Source: DASVWZ01 sp963715675
Lineage (GTDB): Bacteria; Acidobacteriota; Terriglobia; Terriglobales; Acidobacteriaceae
Assembly: GCA_963715675.1 (NCBI GenBank)
Contig: OY970265.1
Location: 4,340,001 to 4,404,000 of the forward strand
DNA: 64,000 nt
Direction: 5' to 3'
Shown here: piece after piece, positions 33,891-41,034 of the stretch
Layout: each line of letters starts with the position of its first letter
How positions within the stretch are numbered: the stretch's first letter is position 1
The notes under the pieces: generated by a model
Seen by the model: only the letters and a program-made list of their open reading frames with translations
Databases searched by the model: none
What the model was told of the DNA's origin: nothing
Position numbers and translations under genes: made by a program

Positions 33891-35495
33891 ATGACTATTG
33901 CTGCATCGAACGGCTATCTAACTCGCCTCCGCCCGCTGCGACCGCCGCGGGTCTGCGTTGCCGTCATCGGCGACGATCCGACGGAACTGATCGAACAGGC
34001 CGAACTTCTATCACGAGATAACTCCTTTCTGGAGTTACGGTTAGACTACCTGCCCCGTCCAGCCTTGGCGATCCCCCGAATCAAACAGTTCACCGAGTAC
34101 CATCCGCATATCATGGTGATCGCGACCTGCCGACGGGCTGCCAACGGAGGCAAGTTTCGGGGTTCGATCGCGTCGCAGTTGGACATCCTGGTGAAAGCTG
34201 CAGGCGCAGGGTGCAAATTCATTGATGTGGAATTACAGAGTGCGGCGCGGTGCAAGCCCGAACAGATTCAGAAGCTGCGGTTGCTGGCAGCATTGATCCT
34301 GTCCTTCCACGACTTCCATGCCACCAGGAAATTGGAACAGACGCTGGAGAAAATGGTTGCGATCCCGGCCGACTACTACAAGATCGTGACCACTGCTACT
34401 TCACTCTACGACAACGTAGTGATGATGAAGTTCCTGGAAAAGAACAGCGACAAACATTCGTTGATCGGGCTGTGCATGGGGGAACAGGGCATCATCAGCC
34501 GCATTCTGGGCGTGCGGGCGGGCAGTGCATTCACCTTCGGGGCGGTCAGCGAGGACAAGAAAACCGCACCCGGCCAAGTGACCGCGCCGGAGTTGCGGAG
34601 CACGTACCGCATCGAGCAAGTCGATACAGCTACCCGGGTGTATGGGGTGGCGGGAGATCCGGTGGCAAACTCACTGTCCCCGGCGATCATGAATGCGGCG
34701 CTGCGGCGAGAAACGGTCAACGGCGTGTACCTGGCACTGCATGCCAAGACTCTGAAGGACCTGCTGGCATGCATTCGCGACATCCCGATCCATGGGGTTT
34801 CGGTGACGATGCCCTACAAAGAGGCCATGGTAGACCACCTGGACAACACCGACACCGACACGGCGAGAATCGGAGCCTGCAACACCGTGGTGCGCGCCCA
34901 GGACGGCAAGCTTTACGGCTTCAATACCGATGCCACGGGGGTGGTACGTCCGCTGCAACAGAGAATGCCGCTGGAGCAGGCCAAGATTCTGGTTCTTGGA
35001 GCCGGAGGGGCGGCGCGAGCAGCCGTTTTTGGACTCAAGGAACGCGGTGCAGAAGTTTACGTGCTAGCCCGCACACCCGCCCAGGGGCAGAAGCTGGCGC
35101 GGCAAGCCAAAGCGCGCACCATCAAGCGCGCCGACCTGACCAAGCTTTCCTTCGATGTGATCATCAATGCGACTCCGGTAGGCATGGGCAATCTGAAAGA
35201 TTCGCCACTGAAGGAAAACGAGATCCGGGCAAGATATGTATTTGACATGGTTTACGACCCGCCGGAGACCAGGTTGTTGAAGATGGCAAAGGCGGCGGGC
35301 GCCGAGGTCATTTCCGGGGTGGAGATGTTCGTGCAGCAGGCGGCGCGTCAGTTTGAGATCTGGACGGGCAAGCCCGCGCCATGGGACGAAATGCTCTGGG
35401 TCGTTGGTAAAGCGATTGGAGAGCGGGCGGCGGCGGACAGCGGAAGCAGCGGGCAGAATGGGAAAACGATCGCCAGCGGCTCCCGTCGTGGCTGA
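33891..35495 (+). CDS. aroDE: Bifunctional 3-dehydroquinate dehydratase / shikimate dehydrogenase
   Basis: A 534-residue fusion. Residues 1-235 are type I dehydroquinate dehydratase: FLELRLDYLP, IATCRRAANGGKFRG, FIDVELQS, ILSFHDF (catalytic His) and the Schiff-base Lys in DYYKIVTTATSL. Residues 245-520 are shikimate dehydrogenase: YGVAGDPVANSLSPAIMN, HGVSVTMPYKEAM (catalytic Lys), YGFNTDATGVV and the NADP fold VLGAGGAARAAVFGLKERG. It catalyses two consecutive steps of the shikimate pathway in the cytoplasm. This fusion is typical of plants and of some bacteria such as Chlamydiae and Acidobacteriota. Confidence 0.95.
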   Translation: MTIAASNGYLTRLRPLRPPRVCVAVIGDDPTELIEQAELLSRDNSFLELRLDYLPRPALAIPRIKQFTEYHPHIMVIATCRRAANGGKFRGSIASQLDILVKAAGAGCKFIDVELQSAARCKPEQIQKLRLLAALILSFHDFHATRKLEQTLEKMVAIPADYYKIVTTATSLYDNVVMMKFLEKNSDKHSLIGLCMGEQGIISRILGVRAGSAFTFGAVSEDKKTAPGQVTAPELRSTYRIEQVDTATRVYGVAGDPVANSLSPAIMNAALRRETVNGVYLALHAKTLKDLLACIRDIPIHGVSVTMPYKEAMVDHLDNTDTDTARIGACNTVVRAQDGKLYGFNTDATGVVRPLQQRMPLEQAKILVLGAGGAARAAVFGLKERGAEVYVLARTPAQGQKLARQAKARTIKRADLTKLSFDVIINATPVGMGNLKDSPLKENEIRARYVFDMVYDPPETRLLKMAKAAGAEVISGVEMFVQQAARQFEIWTGKPAPWDEMLWVVGKAIGERAAADSGSSGQNGKTIASGSRRG

Positions 35496-35672
35496 TCACG
35501 GGATATTTTTGCTTACATACCCGAGAAAAACGATGCCTGGTGCCACAAAATGGTTGCATTTTTCCAGGTTACTAAAGTAGGATAGCAGTTGAACGCCGCT
35601 TTGGACGTTCAATCTCGTCGTAGGCACCGCCCTTTCTTCCAAGGTTCAAGAGCCGTAACCAACTGTCTCATC

Positions 35673-35696
35673 CCGAGGCAAGCCCGACCGCCTCGG
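35673..35696 (+). promoter_or_regulatory. Hairpin in the leader of the GvpL/F-family gene
   Basis: CCGAGGC and GCCTCGG form a 7-bp stem about 20 bp before the ATG at 35717. A second hairpin with arms TTGAACG and CGTTCAA lies near 35589. They could affect translation, but neither fits a riboswitch consensus I know. Confidence 0.35.
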
Positions 35697-35716
35697 TAGG
35701 TTCGGAGAAACTTGAT

Positions 35717-36469
35717 ATGGCATGGTACGCGTACTGCCTGACTGAGCTGCAAATTCTGGCCAACGGAACCCGGACCCGCCGTCCGTTCCTGATCGAAGGC
35801 ATTCAAGGCGTCAACGGAGCTCCGGTCCTCAGTTATCCCAGCGGGGAATTCGCCGTGGTGGTGAGTGAGTATGACCGCGCACTGAACTCCGGCTTACTGG
35901 ACGAGAAGTTCGTCCTGGAGCACGCCCGGGTGGTAAGCGTATGCTTTCGCAGCGGTACCGTGCTGCCTTTCCGCTTCGGAACGATCTTTGACACCGACGA
36001 GGCGTTGCGCCAGGCGGTGCGTACCAACCGCCGGACCTTTGGGGTAAGCGTAGCCAGACTGCGCGGCAAGGCTGAAATGCACCTGAAGGTTCTAGTGCGG
36101 GACGGCTCGCTGCGGGACATGGTGGCGGAAGTGCAAATTCCCGATACGGTGGGCGGCGATTACCTGATGAAGCTGCGGGAAAAGGCTTCCCGGGATCGCG
36201 AGCGCCAGACCAAAGCCCGGGCCTTGTCGGTACAGGTTCACAAGATGTTTAATCCGCTGGAAGAAGACGTGAGCTGCAAGCGGATCAATACCGACGGCAT
36301 GGTGATCGACATTGCCCACCTGATCGATTCCAAGTCGATCGAGAAGTACCAGAGCCGGTACAGCAGCGCGGCAAAGCAGCTCAAGAACTGCGAGATCGCC
36401 ATCAGCGGGCCGTGGCCGCCGTATCATTTCCTGCCGGGGAAACTACGGACGGTGGCGGGAAACTCGTAG
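35717..36469 (+). CDS. GvpL/GvpF family gas vesicle protein homologue (orphan)
   Basis: A 250-residue protein. Family signatures: the short N-terminal MAWYAYCLTEL domain, VSVCFRSGTVLPFRFGTIFD (LPFRFGT core), GKAEMHLKVLVRD and the C-terminal SGPWPPYHFLPG. GvpF and GvpL are minor gas-vesicle proteins that contact the shell protein GvpA during assembly. No gvpA or other gvp gene is within the window, so gas vesicle formation from this locus is not supported. It may serve another role, as orphan GvpL/F homologues do in soil bacteria (role unknown). Confidence 0.88.
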   Translation: MAWYAYCLTELQILANGTRTRRPFLIEGIQGVNGAPVLSYPSGEFAVVVSEYDRALNSGLLDEKFVLEHARVVSVCFRSGTVLPFRFGTIFDTDEALRQAVRTNRRTFGVSVARLRGKAEMHLKVLVRDGSLRDMVAEVQIPDTVGGDYLMKLREKASRDRERQTKARALSVQVHKMFNPLEEDVSCKRINTDGMVIDIAHLIDSKSIEKYQSRYSSAAKQLKNCEIAISGPWPPYHFLPGKLRTVAGNS

Positions 36470-36479
36470 GAGGCGGTTC

Positions 36480-36570
36480 GATCCGGGCGCGCCCTTCAGG
36501 GGTGATCTCAAAGACCAAGCCGCAACCGAAGCCGTATCCGCAACCTGATCTTGCTTCCACAGTCGTGCTT
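36480..36570 (-). pseudogene. Possible GloVer-repeat remnant
   Basis: Read on the minus strand: SGCGYGFGCGLVFEITPEGR. The GxGxGCGLVFEITPEG pattern resembles the end of a GloVer repeat, as in the relic at 6329. It overlaps nothing else and has no start codon. Very short; chance resemblance is possible. Confidence 0.25.
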
Positions 36571-36633
36571 CCGCACCACGGAAGTTGCTTGCCTCCGCGT
36601 CCAGCGCGGCATAGGTTGCAGGCTGGAGGCGTT

Positions 36634-36786
36634 ATGAAAATTGCGGCGATCATGTGGATTGGAGGGCGTTCGGGAGTCCTTCTTACTGCTCTAGCCTTGT
36701 CTCTGTTCGTGGATGGCGGCGCGCGGGCGCAGACCAACCCGCCCCTTCAATACAAGATTGGCAATTATCACTGCTGGGCGAGATAG
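36634..36786 (+). CDS. Possible small exported peptide
   Basis: A 50-residue frame: MKIAAIMWIGGRSGVLLTAL continues as a hydrophobic segment ending in a signal-peptidase-like GARAQ, leaving about 18 mature residues (TNPPLQYKIGNYHCWAR). GGAGG lies 6 bp before the ATG. It may be a genuine small secreted peptide or the 5' end of a truncated gene. Confidence 0.3.
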   Translation: MKIAAIMWIGGRSGVLLTALALSLFVDGGARAQTNPPLQYKIGNYHCWAR

Positions 36787-37036
36787 GGCAGTGGCCCTCT
36801 TTCTTATGCGTGCCACGCCCGGATCGTCGCCGGAGGTAGCCTGGAGTGAGTTCCAGGCTGCACGAGACGCGGAGTACCAACCGAGGCTGCCGCCTGCAGG
36901 CAATGTGCAGGAATGTGCAGCCTTTTGCCCTCATGCGGGAAAGTTCCGGCCACGCCTGGGCACAGGTCACCAAAGTCCTCCCCTGTAAAATCAATGACTT
37001 GAGTGGCCTGGGCGGCCGGCGCGGGCGGCCTTTTTC
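36787..37036 (+). other. Non-coding stretch with hairpins ending in a terminator-like element
   Basis: No credible gene in 250 bp. A strong hairpin GCCTGGA-GTGAGT-TCCAGGC lies at 36839-36858. A second stem GGCCG/CGGCC at 37014-37030 is followed by TTTTTCTTT, the form of an intrinsic terminator. Something may therefore be transcribed here, but I see no known RNA family. Confidence 0.35.
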
Positions 37037-37069
37037 TTTGGCTGGGCAAGTGCTTTATCAGGTGTAATG

Positions 37070-37218
37070 AAAGAGGCCGCAACCTTCGTGACTCTCCGTT
37101 CTCGATATCTCTCTCGAAGCCGTTCCTGTTGCTGGATCGGCGCCTCGCATCGCCTACCCTGATTTCCTTCTCTCCGCCTCTTTTGACTTAGTGGCTCCAG
37201 AAATGGAGCCACTTTTTT
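37070..37218 (+). ncRNA. Candidate structured small RNA upstream of hypC (family unknown)
   Basis: About 150 nt. The ends AAAGAGGC (37070-37077) and GCCTCTTT (37176-37183) are perfectly complementary. Inside are CTTCG/CGAAG and GGCG/CGCC stems. It ends in a strong intrinsic terminator: AGTGGCTCC, loop AGAAAT, GGAGCCACT, six T (37190-37218). TAAT just upstream could be part of a -10. The closed-end architecture is like that of stable regulatory RNAs such as 6S RNA, but I cannot show family identity. A 31-codon frame from ATG 37067 overlaps it and looks unlike protein. Confidence 0.45.
37190..37218 (+). terminator. Intrinsic terminator of the candidate RNA
   Basis: Nine-bp perfect stem AGTGGCTCC/GGAGCCACT, loop AGAAAT and TTTTTT. 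It separates upstream transcription from the hyp operon. Confidence 0.85.
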
Positions 37219-37287
37219 GCGTTGATGTCGGGCGACGGAGTTTACTCGATGATGTGTCCTGCGTCACAGCCGGGTGTAACAGGCGCG

Positions 37288-37293
37288 GGGGTA
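37288..37293 (+). promoter_or_regulatory. Putative -10 box of the hyp operon
   Basis: TACAAT 22 bp before the GTG start of hypC and 70 bp after the terminator, the only good candidate in that gap. AGGAGA lies between it and the start as ribosome binding site. Confidence 0.4.
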
Positions 37294-37315
37294 CAATGCT
37301 CACAGGAGAACCGCC

Positions 37316-37585
37316 GTGTGTCTTGCGATTCCGGGCAAAATTCTGGAGATTCAGGAGTTGGGAGGCTTGCGGGCCGGCCGCGTACAATTTGGCGGCATCG
37401 TGCGGCAGATCCTGCTGCACTTTGTTCCGGAAGCCAACGTAGGCGATTACGTGATGGTGCATGTGGGATTTGCCATCAGCCAGGTTGACGCGGAAGAGGC
37501 ACAGCGGACGTACCAGCTTCTGGAAGAGATGGGAGCGCTGGAAGGAGAACTGCCGCCGTTCGGGGAAGAAGTCCTGCCAACCTAG
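37316..37585 (+). CDS. hypC: Hydrogenase maturation chaperone HypC
   Basis: An 89-residue protein starting at GTG. MCLAIPGKILEI is the defining HypC N-terminus; Cys2 binds the Fe(CN)2CO group together with HypD and hands it to the hydrogenase large subunit. VNVGDYVMVHVGFAISQVD-like text (here ANVGDYVMVHVGFAISQVD) completes the OB-fold. First gene of the hypCDEABF set; a 243-bp repeat-containing gap separates it from hypD. Confidence 0.95.
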   Translation: MCLAIPGKILEIQELGGLRAGRVQFGGIVRQILLHFVPEANVGDYVMVHVGFAISQVDAEEAQRTYQLLEEMGALEGELPPFGEEVLPT

Positions 37586-37639
37586 AGGGGTTTCCTGGGG
37601 AGTGTGGCCTTTGCGGATCCGGGCGCTGGTTTGACGACA

Positions 37640-37700
37640 AAGGGCCTTCAACCGCAAAGCGCGCCAAGTCTTCGCAAAGATCGCAAAGAGAAGCGGTTAC
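37640..37700. repeat. CGCAAAG-type interspersed repeat between hypC and hypD
   Basis: AACCGCAAAGCGCGCCAAG followed by TCGCAAAGATCGCAAAGAGA, a short tandem of the CGCAAAG unit. Related segments are at 45498-45545 and, inverted, 50384-50430. Confidence 0.5.
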
Positions 37701-37828
37701 CGCATCTCTGAAAACGCGCAGGAAGTCCTCTGGGAGATTTTCTGCATCCGCATTGCCGCTCGGCAACACACCTCGTTGTGACCTCCATCACCGATAGGCG
37801 TTTGGCCGGGGGCTAGAGTTCTTGAGGG

Positions 37829-38926
37829 ATGAAGTATCTCGACGAATACCGGGATGAGCGAATCGCCCACGCTTTGGTGGCGGAGCTGGCGCGTCAAAGC
37901 ACGCGAGCGTGGGTGCTCATGGAAATCTGCGGGGGGCAGACCCACACCATCATGCGCTACGGGCTTGATGAGTTGCTGCCGAGCGGGCTCGAACTGGTAC
38001 ACGGCCCGGGATGCCCGGTTTGCGTTACGCCGCTGGAAACGATCGACAAGTCCATTGATCTGGCGCTGCGTCCGGATGTGATTCTGGTCTCGTATGGAGA
38101 CATGCTGCGGGTCCCCGGATCGCGTTCCGATCTGTTTCGCGCTAAAGCACAGGGTGCTGAAGTGCGCATCGCGTACTCACCGATGGAAGCGGTGAAGATC
38201 GCGCGTGCGAATCCGGATCGCAAAGTGGTTTTTCTGGCGATTGGCTTTGAGACTACCGCTCCCGCCAACGCCATGGCGGCATGGCAGGCCAAGCGGGAAG
38301 GTCTGACGAATTTCTCCATGCTGGTTTCGCAGGTGCTGGTGCCGCCTGCGATTCGGGCTTTGATGGTCTCGGACACCAACCGGGTGCAAGGGTTCATCGC
38401 CCCCGGGCACGTGTGCACGGTCATGGGATGCGGGGAATACGAATCGCTGGTGCGCGACTTCCGGGTGCCCATCGTAGTGGGCGGCTTTGAGCCGGTGGAT
38501 CTGCTGGAATCCGTGCTGATGCTGGTGAAGCAGCTTGAAGCCGGCGAAGCGATGCTGGAAAACCAGTATGTGCGCTCGGTGAGTTACGAGGGGAACCTGC
38601 CGGCCCAGCAGATCATGCAGGAAGTGTTTGAAGTGGCGGATCAGAAGTGGCGGGGGATCGGCATGATCCCGCTCAGCGGACTGCGGCTGCGCGACGAGTA
38701 CGCCGCCCTCGACGCCAACCGCGTCTTCGAGCTGGAAGATATTACGGTGGAAGAGCCGGCGGAGTGCATCAGCGCGCAGGTCTTGCAGGGACTGAAGAAG
38801 CCGACTGACTGTCCAGCGTTTGGCATGCGGTGCACGCCGGAAAATCCGCTGGGCGCGCCCATGGTATCGTCCGAAGGCGCGTGCGCGGCTTATTATCATT
38901 ATCGCCGCCATAAGGTGGCGAGCTAG
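37829..38926 (+). CDS. hypD: Hydrogenase maturation protein HypD
   Basis: A 365-residue [4Fe-4S] protein. Conserved motifs are MEICGGQTHTIMRYG, HGPGCPVCVTP (Cys pair for Fe(CN)2CO handling), GFETTAPANA, FIAPGHVCTVMG and, near the end, CPAFGMRCTPENPLGAPMVS with the cluster cysteines. HypD reduces and assembles the Fe(CN)2CO group with HypC, receiving cyanide from HypE. Family length is 360-380, so it is complete. Confidence 0.96.
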   Translation: MKYLDEYRDERIAHALVAELARQSTRAWVLMEICGGQTHTIMRYGLDELLPSGLELVHGPGCPVCVTPLETIDKSIDLALRPDVILVSYGDMLRVPGSRSDLFRAKAQGAEVRIAYSPMEAVKIARANPDRKVVFLAIGFETTAPANAMAAWQAKREGLTNFSMLVSQVLVPPAIRALMVSDTNRVQGFIAPGHVCTVMGCGEYESLVRDFRVPIVVGGFEPVDLLESVLMLVKQLEAGEAMLENQYVRSVSYEGNLPAQQIMQEVFEVADQKWRGIGMIPLSGLRLRDEYAALDANRVFELEDITVEEPAECISAQVLQGLKKPTDCPAFGMRCTPENPLGAPMVSSEGACAAYYHYRRHKVAS

Positions 38927-38944
38927 GAGCGGCGGAGAAATTCG

Positions 38945-40003
38945 ATGTCGTTGCCGAAAACCATCGTCGAACTGAGCTGCCCAGCGCCGCTTCCGGCGAA
39001 GGACACGATTCTGCTCGGCCATGGCAGCGGCGGTAAGTTGAGCGGAGAGCTGCTGCATGATGTCTTTCTTCCGGCGTTGCGCAATCCTGTGCTAGACCGG
39101 CTGGATGATCAGGCCATTGTTGCGATCGGTGACATGCGTCTGGCGATGACTACCGACTCCTTCGTGGTGAAGCCGCTTTTTTTCCCGGGCGGCGATATTG
39201 GCTCGCTGGCGGTTCACGGCACGATCAATGATCTGGCCATGGGTGGCGCCAAGCCGCTGTTTCTCAGCGCAGCCTTCATCATCGAGGAAGGATTCGCGGT
39301 GGAAGACTTGCGGCGAATCGTCGATTCGCTGCGGATGGCGGCGGAGCAGGCGGGAGTGCAGATTGTTACCGGCGACACCAAGGTAGTGGAGAAGGGAAAG
39401 GGCGATGGACTGTTTATCAACACCACCGGCATCGGCATCGTACCCGACGGGTTGACGCTTTCCGCGGACCGGGCGCAGCCCGGAGACAAAGTCCTGCTCA
39501 GCGGTTCGATCGGCGAACATGGAATCGCGATTCTGGCGCAGCGCGAAGGATTGGAGTTTGAAACGACGATTCAGAGCGACAGCGCAGCGCTGCATTCCCT
39601 GGTAGCGGACATGCTGCAAGTCACGCGCGAGATCCGTTGCATGCGCGATCCGACGCGGGGCGGGGTTTCAAGCACGCTGAACGAAATCGCGGAGCAATCG
39701 CATGTAGGAATTGAACTGGAGGAACGGGCGATTCCGGTGCGGGAAGAAGTGCGCGGGGCCTGCGAGTTGTTAGGGTTGGATCCACTTTACGTGGCCAACG
39801 AAGGCAAGCTGGTTGCGATCGTCGCGCCGGAAGCGGCCGATGCGCTATTGCAGGCAATGCGCCGCCACCCGCTCGGGAAGGCGACCCAGATCATCGGAAC
39901 AGTGAAACGGGAGAACGCGGGATTGGTAACGATGCGGACCGGGCTGGGCACGACTCGCATCGTCGATATGCTGGCGGGGGATCAGTTGCCGCGGATTTGC
40001 TGA
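38945..40003 (+). CDS. hypE: Hydrogenase maturation protein HypE
   Basis: A 352-residue member of the PurM/ThiL ATPase fold. ILLGHGSGGKLSGELL is the ATP-binding start, VHGTINDLAMGGAKPLFLSA the second motif, RDPTRGGVSSTLNEIA the third. The C-terminus ends PRIC, whose final Cys is carbamoylated by HypF and dehydrated to thiocyanate. It starts 18 bp after hypD. Confidence 0.96.
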   Translation: MSLPKTIVELSCPAPLPAKDTILLGHGSGGKLSGELLHDVFLPALRNPVLDRLDDQAIVAIGDMRLAMTTDSFVVKPLFFPGGDIGSLAVHGTINDLAMGGAKPLFLSAAFIIEEGFAVEDLRRIVDSLRMAAEQAGVQIVTGDTKVVEKGKGDGLFINTTGIGIVPDGLTLSADRAQPGDKVLLSGSIGEHGIAILAQREGLEFETTIQSDSAALHSLVADMLQVTREIRCMRDPTRGGVSSTLNEIAEQSHVGIELEERAIPVREEVRGACELLGLDPLYVANEGKLVAIVAPEAADALLQAMRRHPLGKATQIIGTVKRENAGLVTMRTGLGTTRIVDMLAGDQLPRIC

Positions 40004-40010
40004 GAAGATC

Positions 40011-40391
40011 ATGCACGAACTGGGAATTGCGAACTCGGTGCTGGAAGCAGTAAAGAAGGAAACCGCACGTCACCCCGGGACCCGACCTTGCAAGGTTGGG
40101 ATCCGGGTAGGGGAACTGGCTGCCATCGATCAGGAATCGTTGCGCTTCTGCTTCGAAGCGATTACCCGCGAAACTGAGTATGAGTCGCTGGGGCTGGACA
40201 TCGAGGTTTGTCCGCGGCGCCATCGTTGCTCCAACTGCGGGCACGAGTTTGTAGTGGTGGAATACAACTTCCGATGTCCACGATGTGCCAGCCTTGAAAC
40301 CGTGCACATGAGTGGAGACGAGCTAGAACTGGCATTCTTGGAGGTGGAGGAATATGGAGCGCGTACCGCTGGAACAAAAGGTGCTGAGTGA
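40011..40391 (+). CDS. hypA: Hydrogenase nickel incorporation protein HypA
   Basis: A 126-residue protein. MHELGIANSVLE carries the nickel-binding Met-His-Glu start; two CxxC pairs (RCSNCGHE, RCPRCAS) bind structural zinc. It delivers nickel with HypB to the large subunit. It begins 7 bp after hypE and overlaps the hypB start by 38 bp, suggesting translational coupling. Confidence 0.95.
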   Translation: MHELGIANSVLEAVKKETARHPGTRPCKVGIRVGELAAIDQESLRFCFEAITRETEYESLGLDIEVCPRRHRCSNCGHEFVVVEYNFRCPRCASLETVHMSGDELELAFLEVEEYGARTAGTKGAE

Positions 40392-41031
40392 AAACGACCG
40401 CATCGCAGCCGAGTTGCGGGTTAAGTTTCAAGAGCATGGAATTTTTTGCCTCAACCTGATCAGTTCTCCTGGTTCCGGCAAGACCAGCCTGCTGGAGCGG
40501 ACTTTGGAAAGCTTTCCGCAACACGAGCGGGTGGCGGTCCTCACCGGCGACATCCAGACGGAAAACGATGCGATCCGCCTGCGGCGATTTCATTTTCCGG
40601 TCAAACAGATCACGACGGGTGGCACGTGCCACCTGGACGCGCGCATGATCGAGCGTCACCTGGCAGACTGGCGGCTGGAGGACTTGAAGCTATTGCTGAT
40701 TGAAAACGTCGGCAACCTGGTGTGTCCCGCGAGCTACGACCTGGGAGAAGCCGCGAAGGTGGTGGTGCTCAGCGTGACCGAAGGGGACGACAAGCCGCTG
40801 AAGTATCCATCGATTTTCTTCAAATCGGACCTGATGGTGCTCAACAAGACGGACCTGCTGCCGTACGTGCCCTTCGATGTGCACGCGGCCGCGGAGAACG
40901 CACGCCGGGTGCACCCCGGAATGGAGATTGTGAAGGTCTCCTGTCTAAATCGCAACGGACTGCATGAATGGTTGCTGTGGCTGGAGCAGAGGCGCCGAGC
41001 GGCCACGGTGGCCGCCCAAGCGGTGAGTTGA
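40354..41031 (+). CDS. hypB: Hydrogenase maturation GTPase HypB
   Basis: A 225-residue GTPase. Walker A SSPGSGKTSLLERTL, switch region LTGDIQTENDA, the metal site GGTCHLDARMIE and NKTDLLPYVPF (G4). It lacks the N-terminal CxxCGC nickel site and His-rich stretch found in some HypB proteins, so it relies on the G-domain site and on HypA. Dimerises on GTP to pass nickel. Four bp separate it from hypF. Confidence 0.95.
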   Translation: MERVPLEQKVLSENDRIAAELRVKFQEHGIFCLNLISSPGSGKTSLLERTLESFPQHERVAVLTGDIQTENDAIRLRRFHFPVKQITTGGTCHLDARMIERHLADWRLEDLKLLLIENVGNLVCPASYDLGEAAKVVVLSVTEGDDKPLKYPSIFFKSDLMVLNKTDLLPYVPFDVHAAAENARRVHPGMEIVKVSCLNRNGLHEWLLWLEQRRRAATVAAQAVS

Positions 41032-41034
41032 GAG

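Noticed and set aside
35500..35716. c-di-GMP riboswitch upstream of the GvpL/F-family gene
   Set aside because: Hairpins are present but the conserved core nucleotides of known c-di-GMP aptamers are not recognisable.
37070..37218. Identity of the candidate RNA as SRP RNA, RNase P RNA or tmRNA
   Set aside because: None of the conserved primary motifs of those RNAs could be found; only secondary-structure hints support an RNA.
37640..37700. CRISPR-like tandem units (CGCAAAG)
   Set aside because: Units are only 7-10 bp, irregular, without spacers of even length, and no cas gene is present. No CRISPR array was seen anywhere in the window.
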